A DNA stretch of 64,000 nucleotides. Source: Streptomyces mobaraensis (lineage in GTDB: Bacteria; Actinomycetota; Actinomycetes; Streptomycetales; Streptomycetaceae). The position numbers and the translations under genes are program-made. Shown here in pieces: positions 52,891-60,161 of the stretch (position 1 is its first letter; each line of letters opens with the position of its first letter). The notes beneath the pieces were generated by a model. That model was not told where the DNA came from. It saw nothing but the letters and a program-made list of their open reading frames with translations, and did not search any database. The stretch spans positions 620,001 to 684,000 of the forward strand of contig NZ_CP083590.1 of NCBI RefSeq assembly GCF_020099395.1, written 5' to 3'.

Positions 52891-54665
52891 TCGGTGTGGC
52901 ACCGCCCTCCTACGACCCGGCGGCGCCGGAGTCGGCGACCACCCTGCCGGTCGGCGGACCGGCGACCGTCCGCCGCTGCGTACGGGAGCTGGCGCGCCGG
53001 CACCGGCGGGCCCTGGTCCTGCTGGTGGCGGTCAACGCCGTCGCGGTGACGGCCTCGATGGTGGGCCCGTACCTGCTCGGCGGCCTCGTCGAGGACCTGT
53101 CGGAGGACGCGGCCGTCCACCTGGGACCGGTGATCTCGCTGTTCGCGGTGGCCCTCGTCGTACAGACGCTGTTCACCCGCATGACGCGGGTGCGCGGCTC
53201 GATGCTCGGCGAGGAGATGCTCGCGGACCTGCGCGAGGACTTCCTCGTCCGCTCGGTACGGCTGCCGCCGGGCGTCCTGGAACGCGCGGGCACCGGCGAC
53301 CTGCTGTCCCGGATCACCACCGACGTCGACCGCCTGGCGAACGCCATGCGCGAGGCGGTCCCCGAACTGGCCATCGGGGTCGTGTGGGGCGCACTGCTGC
53401 TCGGCGCGCTGACGGTGACGGCGCCGCCGCTGGCCCTGGCCGTGCTGGTGGCGCTGCCCCTGCTGATCGCCGGCTGCCGCTGGTACTTCCCGCGGGCCCC
53501 GCGCGCCTACCGCTCGGAGGCCGCGGGCTACGCGGCGGTCGCCGCTTCCCTGGCCGAGACGGTGGACGCCGGGCGCACGATCGAGGCGCACCGGCTGGGC
53601 GCGCGCCGGGTGGCCCTGTCCGACCGCCGGATCCTCGAGTGGACGCGGTGGGAGCGTTACACGCTCTGGCTGCGCACGGTGTTCTATCCCGTGGTCAACA
53701 TGACGCACGTGCTGGTGATCGGCTCGGTGCTGCTCCTCGGCGGGGTCTTCGTCCTCCAGGGGTGGATCTCCGTCGGCCAGTTGACGACCGGCGCGCTGTT
53801 CGCCCAGATGCTGACCGAACCGGTCGGCATCGTGCTGCGCTGGTACGACGAGCTCCAGGTCGCCCAGGTGTCACTGGCCCGGCTGGTGGGCGTCCGGGAG
53901 ATCGAGCCCGCCGGGGGCGACGAGGCGGTCCGGCCCGAGGGCCGGGACGTGCGGGCGGACGCCGTCCGCTTCGGCTACGCCCCGGGGAACGACGTGCTGC
54001 ACGACGTGTCCCTGGACGTGCCGCCCGGTACGCGGGTGGCGCTGGTCGGCCCGTCCGGCGCGGGCAAGTCGACGCTGGGCCGGCTGCTGGCGGGGATCTA
54101 CGCCCCCCGCTCCGGCACCGTGACCCTGGGCGGCGCCGAACTGTCCCGGATGCCCACCGAACGGGTGCGGCGGCATGTGGCGCTGGTCAACCAGGAGCAC
54201 CACGTCTTCGTCGGCTCGCTGCGCGACAACCTGCTGCTGGCCCGGTCCGGCGCCGGCGACGAGGAGCTGTGGGCGGCGCTGAAGGTGGTGGACGCCGAGG
54301 AGTGGGCGCGGGCGCTGGAGAACGGGCTGGACACCGAGGTGGGCTCCGGCGGGCTCGCCCTCACCCCGGCCCAGGCCCAGCAGATCGCGCTGGCGCGGCT
54401 GGTGCTGGCCGACCCGCACACCCTGGTGCTGGACGAGGCGACGTCCCTGCTGGACCCGCGGGCCGCCCGGCGCCTGGAGAGCTCCCTGGCCAGGGTGCTG
54501 GACGGCCGGACGGTCGTGGCCATCGCCCACCGGCTGCACACCGCCCACGACGCCGACGTGATCGCGGTCGCGGAGGACGGCCGGATCAGCGAGCTGGGCA
54601 GCCACGACGAACTGGTGGCGGCGGACGGGACGTACGCGGCGCTGTGGCGGTCCTGGCAGCGGTAG
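52887..54665 (+). CDS. ABC exporter half B, degenerate signature motif
   Basis: The 592-residue partner has six membrane helices (about 40-330) and an ATPase domain whose Walker A GPSGAGKST (Lys394), Walker B LVLDEATSLLD and H-loop AIAHRLH are intact. The signature is LTPAQAQQ at 492 instead of LSGGQ. The Q-loop reads VNQEHHVFVGS. Paired with the upstream subunit, only one composite site (Walker A here, signature there) is complete. Such asymmetry is known in TAP, TM287/288 and BmrCD-type heterodimers, but here both halves of the inactive site are lost. Confidence 0.9.
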   Translation: MIGVAPPSYDPAAPESATTLPVGGPATVRRCVRELARRHRRALVLLVAVNAVAVTASMVGPYLLGGLVEDLSEDAAVHLGPVISLFAVALVVQTLFTRMTRVRGSMLGEEMLADLREDFLVRSVRLPPGVLERAGTGDLLSRITTDVDRLANAMREAVPELAIGVVWGALLLGALTVTAPPLALAVLVALPLLIAGCRWYFPRAPRAYRSEAAGYAAVAASLAETVDAGRTIEAHRLGARRVALSDRRILEWTRWERYTLWLRTVFYPVVNMTHVLVIGSVLLLGGVFVLQGWISVGQLTTGALFAQMLTEPVGIVLRWYDELQVAQVSLARLVGVREIEPAGGDEAVRPEGRDVRADAVRFGYAPGNDVLHDVSLDVPPGTRVALVGPSGAGKSTLGRLLAGIYAPRSGTVTLGGAELSRMPTERVRRHVALVNQEHHVFVGSLRDNLLLARSGAGDEELWAALKVVDAEEWARALENGLDTEVGSGGLALTPAQAQQIALARLVLADPHTLVLDEATSLLDPRAARRLESSLARVLDGRTVVAIAHRLHTAHDADVIAVAEDGRISELGSHDELVAADGTYAALWRSWQR

Positions 54666-54882
54666 CCGGGGCCCGTCACCGGACAGCCTCGGCCCCCTTC
54701 ACCCTCACGGTAGAAGGACGCCGCTTCATCCCCGCTCCTCACCCTGCCCGATATCCACTCACCGTGACCCCGCACACCGCCACGAGCAGGAGGATCTCCA
54801 GCACAGACGATGCGATCAGTGCGCACTGCCCTCGGGCCCACGAGGGTCCGCATCGAGTCTCCCGTCTGATGGGGACAGCAGG
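54666..54882. other. Spacer after the ABC exporter pair
   Basis: About 217 bp between convergent genes. I see no gene or strong hairpin here; codon-like GC periodicity is absent and the base composition is slightly AT-richer than average. Confidence 0.4.
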
Positions 54883-55536
54883 TCAGCTCGTCGCAGCCGA
54901 TGAGGGGACGCGAGGGACTGCGGAGTTGGGGTCGAATCCCGCGAACGCAAGCCCGATGACGAAGCCCGCCACTTCCTCCGACTGCCGGACACGATCCAGC
55001 GCTCCAAGAATCGCCGGCGTCCCGCCGACGTCGCGCACCAACTCGCCGACGACACGAAGTGCCGCGGAATCGTCGCCGCACATCACCACAGTCACACCGG
55101 ACTGACCGCCACCGGAAGAACTCGTCCATTGGTCAGCGGGAAAGAGATGGAACGCCTTGACAACATGAGCGCCCGGAGCAAGCTCGGCGATCCGCCTCGC
55201 CATCGACTCACCGTGCTCGGTGAGCAGAACACCGACACCATGTGCGACAGCGTTCGTGGGATCGATCAACGGCGTCCCCTCAAGCAGGCCTTCGGACGCG
55301 CCCACCAGTCCCAGCATGTCCTCGACGCCGTCCCAGGAGACGGCGAGGAGCACCGCGTCGCGCCCGATGACCGCCTCGCGCGGCGCGACGGCGAGCACTC
55401 CGCGGCCCAGCCGCTCAGCAAGCTTCTCTGCCTTGCCCTGTGACCGCCCGCCGATCGCCACCTCGTGCCCGGCGCGTGACCAGCTCTCACCCAAGGCCGC
55501 CGCCAGCGTCCCTGTTCCCAGAATCCCAATGCGCAT
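54883..55536 (-). CDS. F420-dependent NADP+ reductase-like Rossmann protein
   Basis: The 217-residue protein begins MRIGILGTGTLAAALGESWSRAGHEVAIGGRS, a Rossmann dinucleotide motif with Arg after the second strand that suits NADP. It continues DAVLLAVSWDGVEDMLG, PLIDPTNAV and HVVKAFHLFPADQW, the pattern of NADPH:F420 reductase-like and ProC/Fno-related proteins. Codon use is less extreme in GC than its neighbours (e.g. AAT, AGC, ATC choices), suggesting later arrival together with the divergent HxlR gene. It is likely regulated by that HxlR protein. Confidence 0.85.
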   Translation of the reverse strand: MRIGILGTGTLAAALGESWSRAGHEVAIGGRSQGKAEKLAERLGRGVLAVAPREAVIGRDAVLLAVSWDGVEDMLGLVGASEGLLEGTPLIDPTNAVAHGVGVLLTEHGESMARRIAELAPGAHVVKAFHLFPADQWTSSSGGGQSGVTVVMCGDDSAALRVVGELVRDVGGTPAILGALDRVRQSEEVAGFVIGLAFAGFDPNSAVPRVPSSAATS

Positions 55537-55586
55537 CGTCGCTTCCTCTCAAGCGGCAGTCAGTTGGGCAGTCACACTAGGAAAGG

Positions 55587-55612
55587 CGTTGCGCACCGAT
55601 CGGTGCGCAACG
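55587..55612. promoter_or_regulatory. 26-bp perfect palindrome, candidate HxlR operator
   Basis: The left half CGTTGCGCACCGA (55587-55599) is followed directly by its exact reverse complement (55600-55612). It lies midway between the divergent starts of the F420-reductase-like gene (55536) and the HxlR gene (55621), where it would block or bend both promoters. The same strand immediately upstream reads CACTAGGAAAGG. Confidence 0.8.
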
Positions 55613-55620
55613 ACCGCGCG

Positions 55621-56052
55621 ATGATGGGCGCCGAAATGACTGATCACGAACGCCACCGCGACGAGTGGGTCGCCGACTGCCGTCTGCGCGCGGCCACCGA
55701 TCTCTTCGCCCACACCTGGGATCCCGTTGTGCTGGCGGCTCTTCACGCGGGCCCGCGCCGACGCCGCGAGCTGCGTGCCGCGATCGGCGGTATCAGCGAC
55801 AAGGTCCTGACCGGCACGCTGCATCGTTTGTTCTCCAGCGGTCTGGTCGACCGCCACGCATACGCCGAAGCGCCACCTCGTGTCGATTACAGCCTGACCA
55901 GTCTGGGGCAGAGCCTGGTCGAGGGCCCCATGATGGCACTCGGCCGCTGGGCGATCGAGCACGGTGACGAGCTTCTCGAAGCCCAGGAAAGCGCGGCACA
56001 GGGGTCATCGGACTCGACAGTGAACCCATCGGGAACGCAACAAGCCGGATGA
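55621..56052 (+). CDS. HxlR family transcriptional regulator
   Basis: The 143-residue protein has the HxlR winged helix: CRLRAATDLFAHTWDPVVLAALHAGPRRRRELRAAIGGISDKVLTGTLHRLFSSGLVDRHAYAEAPPRVDYSLTSLGQSL, with Cys near the N-terminus, W-D-P-x-V-L and the wing Y-S-L-T-x-L-G. The start must lie after the palindrome; ATG at 55636 is an alternative. HxlR proteins often sense aldehydes or quinones/redox stress and control adjacent oxidoreductases. Confidence 0.87.
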   Translation: MMGAEMTDHERHRDEWVADCRLRAATDLFAHTWDPVVLAALHAGPRRRRELRAAIGGISDKVLTGTLHRLFSSGLVDRHAYAEAPPRVDYSLTSLGQSLVEGPMMALGRWAIEHGDELLEAQESAAQGSSDSTVNPSGTQQAG

Positions 56053-56117
56053 ATCCCTTCTCACCAGACCTTCATCGCTCCCAGGCACCGAATCTCGGAT
56101 GCACTGCGGCGCTGTGC

Positions 56118-57725
56118 TCATATCGAGGCCGCCGGCCTGCCCGTATCCGAACGCCCCCGGGCGGACAGCGCGGTGAGGGCGCGGCGGAGAGTGTCGCCGC
56201 CGGGCGGCGCGTCGTGCCAGCGGGCGCCGATGTGGCCGTCGGGACGAACGAGCAGGGCGCCGTGCGGGCCGAGGCGGCAGGGGTCGAGGTGCTCGTGCGG
56301 GAGGGGCTCGACGCGCAGCGGCCAGGGCGCGGCGGCTCCGGCCTGCCGCTCCCAGTGGGCGGGGTCCGGGGTGAGGACGGTGAACCACTCGCCGAGCGTG
56401 TCGAGGGTGGAGCGGCCGGGGGCGAGCCAGAGGTGCGGCAGGCGGTGGCCCGGCTCCGCCGTGGGAACGTAGTCCGTGCCGCTGCCGGGAGGTTCGGGCG
56501 GGGTGGCGTGGTCGGTGAGGACGGCGGCGGAGCGGTAGGCGGCGCCGAGGACGAGGCCGAGTTGCGCGAAGTACTCCTCGGACCAGGGGATCTCGACCTG
56601 TTCCGGTGCCGTTTCGCCGCTTCGGATCTGCTCCTGGCGGTGCTGCTGCACCCGGTGGAGGAGCCGCGTGTTGGCGACCGCTTGGCGGAGCGTCCGCTGG
56701 GCGACGGGCCGGCGTTCCGCCGCGTAGGTGTCCAACAGGCCCGATCCTGCCCAGCCGTGGGTCACTCCCGCCAGCTTCCAGCACAGGTTGTGCGCGTCGG
56801 CGACGCCGGTGTTCATGCCCAGGCCGCCGATGATGGGCATCGCATGCGCGGCGTCGCCGGCCAGCACGACGCGGCCGTGCCGGAACTTCTCGGCGACGAA
56901 CGCGTGCATCACCCACGGCTGCACCCGCAGCACCTCGATCCCCGCCTGTGCGCCGGGGCCGAGGGCACGGGCGACGATCCCGGCCCAGTCGGCGTGCTCC
57001 GGATCGTCGGGGGTGGGGGCGAACCAGGACCAGCCGCCCTCCGGGTAGAGCGGGAGGAAGGAGCCGTGCGCGGTGAAGTAGACCCCGGCGGGCCGGTCGG
57101 CGCTCCAGCGGCCGAGGTCGGCGTCGAAGACGACGGTGGTGATGTTCCCCAGGGCGCCGGGGCCCGTGGTGCCGATGCCCAGCAGGCGCCGGACGGTGGA
57201 GTGCGCGCCGTCGGCGCCGAGGACGTGGCGGGCGCGGACGCGTGTCCCGGCACCGCTGTCGCGGTCGACGACGAGTGCCTCGACGCCGTCGGTGTCCTCG
57301 GTCAGGGCGGTCAGCTCCGTCCCGAACCGGACGGGGCCGTCCGCCGCGCCGAGCAGGAGGGGCTCCAGGCGGTCCTGTGAGGTGACCACCCCTCGTACGG
57401 GGCTCTCGGGAATCGGCGCGTTGATCCCGGCCATCGCCGCGGACGCGAAGTCCGGCCCGTCCAGGGTGTCGCGGAAGCGGATGCGGCCGTATTCCGGCGC
57501 GAACGCGGCGGCGGTGATCCCGGCGGCCGTCCCGAGGCCGTGGAAGATCTCCATCGAGCGCACGTTGACCAGCCGGGAGCGCGGGAAGGGCGACAGCGCG
57601 CGGTGTTTCTCGACCAGCAGCGCCCGCACGCCCCAGCGGTACAAAAGGGCCCGGGCGGTGAGCCCGACCGGCCCGCCCCCGACGATCAGCACCTCCGTCT
57701 CGGTCTCGGCGTCCGGTACGGGCAT
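56118..57725 (-). CDS. FAD-dependent aromatic monooxygenase (PheA/TetX-like, MhpA type)
   Basis: The 535-residue protein shows VLIVGGGPVGLTARALLYRWG (FAD GxGxxG), the intermediate motif VLGADGAHSTVRRLLGI (D-G), and GRVVLAGDAAHAMPIIGGLGMNTGVADAHNLCWKL (GD motif). A thioredoxin-like C-terminal domain (HLWLAPGRSTLDTLGEWFTVLTPDP...) is typical of polyketide and phenol hydroxylases such as PgaE, RdmE and MhpA. GGGAGG 8 nt upstream fixes the ATG at 57725. No polyketide genes are near, so it may act in catabolism or resistance (e.g. rifampicin or tetracycline modification); this is not distinguishable. Confidence 0.88.
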   Translation of the reverse strand: MPVPDAETETEVLIVGGGPVGLTARALLYRWGVRALLVEKHRALSPFPRSRLVNVRSMEIFHGLGTAAGITAAAFAPEYGRIRFRDTLDGPDFASAAMAGINAPIPESPVRGVVTSQDRLEPLLLGAADGPVRFGTELTALTEDTDGVEALVVDRDSGAGTRVRARHVLGADGAHSTVRRLLGIGTTGPGALGNITTVVFDADLGRWSADRPAGVYFTAHGSFLPLYPEGGWSWFAPTPDDPEHADWAGIVARALGPGAQAGIEVLRVQPWVMHAFVAEKFRHGRVVLAGDAAHAMPIIGGLGMNTGVADAHNLCWKLAGVTHGWAGSGLLDTYAAERRPVAQRTLRQAVANTRLLHRVQQHRQEQIRSGETAPEQVEIPWSEEYFAQLGLVLGAAYRSAAVLTDHATPPEPPGSGTDYVPTAEPGHRLPHLWLAPGRSTLDTLGEWFTVLTPDPAHWERQAGAAAPWPLRVEPLPHEHLDPCRLGPHGALLVRPDGHIGARWHDAPPGGDTLRRALTALSARGRSDTGRPAASI

Positions 57726-57850
57726 GCCGCGGTCCTCCCGCTCGCGTAGGGGCCGGCGGGGCGCGGGCCAGGCCCACGCCGCCATGAGGCCCATCATCCG
57801 CCCCTGACGGCCGGCCGCAACGTCCGGGCGCGGCGGTGGACCGTCCGGGG

Positions 57851-59155
57851 TCAGGCGCCTCCCGTCGTCGGTACGCGGTCGTCGTCGCGACCGGTTCTCG
57901 GCCGGGGTCGGCCTTTGGCCGCCCAGGCGAACAGCTCGTTCACCGAGCCGGTGAAGCGGCGGCCCGCCACAAGGCGGCAGCCGATGGTCCAGGCGCCGGG
58001 GTCGTCGCCGAGCCGGCGGTCGGCCGCCTCCGTGATGCCCCGGGCCAGGCGCCTCATCCCCCGTTCGTCGTCCTCCGTGATCACGCACTGCATCGGGTGC
58101 CACCGCGCGATCCCGGGCAGCCCCGCCGCGTCGCGCAGCAGGAGGTCGGCGGGGTGCGCGAGATCGAGCAGGTCGCCGACGCCGACGCCGGCCTCGTCCG
58201 CGTACGAGAAGGGTGCCGCCAGGGAGTGGTCCGGCCGCATCGGCAGGGTGCGCAGCAGGTGCAGGCCCGTGGGGCGGTCCGAGAGAAGCCGGGACCACAC
58301 GAACCGGTCCGTCCCTCGGGTGGCCACCAGGACGCGCAGGTCCATCGGGCACTCGGGGTGGGCCACGATCTCGGCAGCCCGCTCGCGCAGGAGCGGGCCG
58401 TCGGCGTCCGCCGCCTGCCGTACGGCGTCCCAGTCGATCGAAATCCACCGTTCGTCGGGCTCCGGGTCCGCCTCCGCGGCGAAATGCCGGAAGAGGCGGT
58501 CGCGGCGGCGCCGTTCGGCGGCCAGGGCCGTGCGCAGCGCCCGTACGCTCCGCTCGCGCAGGGACGTCTCGAAGGCCGGGCGGACCGGGGCGAGGAGCGC
58601 CCGACCGCCCGTGGCCACGACCTGCCCGAGCAGGTCGTACCGGCCGGCGCGGGCCAGCAGCAGCCCGGCCGCCGTCTGTTCCTCGGCGTCCAGGTGGACG
58701 CGGTCGCGTCCGTAGCCCGGCTCGGGCCAGTCGGGCAGGAGGGCGCGCAGCCGCAGCAGCGGGTGGGGGGAGAGGAGGAAGTCGCGGGGAAAGGGGGCGT
58801 CGGCGAAGGGCCAGGCGGCCTCGCCGTCGCGCCAGGCCGCCAGGAAGGGCGGCAGGTCGGCGCGGGCGAAGAACCCGGCCAGGGAGCCCGGCCGGAAGCC
58901 GGTGGTCGCGCGTGCCCACTCCTGGTCGGGGTCCCGCATCAGCCCCTCGAACGACGCGCGGCGCCGCTCGGTCCGCTTCTCGTCCTCGGCCGCCTCCTGG
59001 GCGTGCCGGCGTATCGCGCGGTTCTTCTCCCACAGCCCCTCGGGCAGCCGGTCGCGGGGGCCGGTGGTCAGGCGCAGCCGGGTGGCGACTTCCTTCAACA
59101 GGTCGTAGGAGTCCGCGTAGTAGAGCAGGGAGGGGATCGGTGAGGCGGCAGGCAT
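57851..59155 (-). CDS. Conserved-looking protein of unknown function (434 aa)
   Basis: I do not recognise a family. The protein is rich in Leu, Arg and Trp with many amphipathic helices: LLYYADSYDLLKEVATRL, SPHPLLRLRALLPDWPEP, REAAEIVAHPECPMDLRVLVATRG-like segments repeat with spacing of about 35-40, which resembles HEAT- or leucine-repeat proteins. Conserved-looking motifs are RWISIDWDAVRQAAD and WHPMQCVITEDDERGM. No signal peptide, membrane helix or catalytic motif is seen. Codon use is fully Streptomyces-like. The neighbours give no functional clue. Confidence 0.7.
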   Translation of the reverse strand: MPAASPIPSLLYYADSYDLLKEVATRLRLTTGPRDRLPEGLWEKNRAIRRHAQEAAEDEKRTERRRASFEGLMRDPDQEWARATTGFRPGSLAGFFARADLPPFLAAWRDGEAAWPFADAPFPRDFLLSPHPLLRLRALLPDWPEPGYGRDRVHLDAEEQTAAGLLLARAGRYDLLGQVVATGGRALLAPVRPAFETSLRERSVRALRTALAAERRRRDRLFRHFAAEADPEPDERWISIDWDAVRQAADADGPLLRERAAEIVAHPECPMDLRVLVATRGTDRFVWSRLLSDRPTGLHLLRTLPMRPDHSLAAPFSYADEAGVGVGDLLDLAHPADLLLRDAAGLPGIARWHPMQCVITEDDERGMRRLARGITEAADRRLGDDPGAWTIGCRLVAGRRFTGSVNELFAWAAKGRPRPRTGRDDDRVPTTGGA

Positions 59156-59242
59156 GCGGCCACCGTAGGGGGCGCGTCCGACAGCGCGTCAAGCTCCTGC
59201 CCCAGTGCCGGACGACGGCCCGGTGGCCGTCGCGCCCGGGCC

Positions 59243-60028
59243 TCAGAGCAGGTCCAGCGCGCCGATCCCCCCTATGCCGCCGAGCACCATGAAGAGCGGC
59301 ATGAGCACCTTGACCTCCACCCGGCTGCCGGCCCGGAAGCGCATCGACTTCGGCGGTCCGACGGGGTACCAGCGCTTGCGGGCGATGGGGAGCGGCCAGA
59401 GGATCGGGCAGCCGGAGACGGTCAGGGCGTCCCCGATGTCGTGCACGAGGGCACCGAGCACGATGGGCAGACCGAGCCAGAGGTAGGGGTGGTCGGCGAA
59501 CAGCCAGCCGGATCCGTTGCCGGGCCGGTCGAGGACCCCGGCCAGGATCCAGGCGCTGGTGGCTCCGAGCAGCCAGACGAGGACGTCGCTGGAGGTCCGG
59601 GCCATCCGCCAGAGCAGTCCTTCGACGGCCAGCACCAGGTGGACGAAGAGGATGCCGAGCACGGCCCAGCGGCCGCCCTCCACGGCCAGCAGGGAGGTGC
59701 CGGCGCCGATGAGCACCGCCCAGACCGCGGTGTGGGTGAGGGTGCGGTGGCCTCCGTTGCGCCGTGGGTCGCCCTTGCCCCGGGTCGCCTTGTAGACGCT
59801 GTGGGAGAGGGCGTCGATGACGCCGCAGAGGATGCGCGATATCGGGCCGAAGGAGCGCGATATCGTGGCCGACTTGTGATCGAGGTCCGGGGCCAGGGCG
59901 GCTCCGGCGCAGATCAGGGCGCCGACGGTGAGCACCGGCCAGGGCATCGGGTGTCCGGCGCCCGCGGCGGCGGCTCCCACCCCCAGCCAGGCCGCGGCCC
60001 CGGAGAGCGAGTGCGCCGGTCCCATCAT
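59243..60028 (-). CDS. YdjM-like membrane-bound metal-dependent hydrolase family protein
   Basis: The 261-residue protein begins MMGPAHSLSGAAAWLGVGAA and contains ALAPDLDHKSATISRSFGPISRIL and GGHRTLTHTAVWAV, with H-S and D-L-D-H and H-R-T-L-T-H motifs typical of the YdjM (LexA-regulated, DUF457) family, related to membrane phospholipase C-like hydrolases. About five hydrophobic helices follow. LGALVHDIGDALTVSGCPILWPL adds the last metal-binding-like H-D-x-x-D. Function in the family is unknown, though Asp/His clusters suggest a metal site in the membrane. Confidence 0.87.
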   Translation of the reverse strand: MMGPAHSLSGAAAWLGVGAAAAGAGHPMPWPVLTVGALICAGAALAPDLDHKSATISRSFGPISRILCGVIDALSHSVYKATRGKGDPRRNGGHRTLTHTAVWAVLIGAGTSLLAVEGGRWAVLGILFVHLVLAVEGLLWRMARTSSDVLVWLLGATSAWILAGVLDRPGNGSGWLFADHPYLWLGLPIVLGALVHDIGDALTVSGCPILWPLPIARKRWYPVGPPKSMRFRAGSRVEVKVLMPLFMVLGGIGGIGALDLL

Positions 60029-60161
60029 GGTCGTTCCGCCCCTTCACCACCGGCGCCTTTCCCTTTCTGACGCCGTGTCGGCGACTCAGCGTAATGCCCG
60101 GATGATCATCGTTCGACCGGCCGGTTCCCTGATCCGGGCGGGGGGCAGGCAGTATGGGGGT

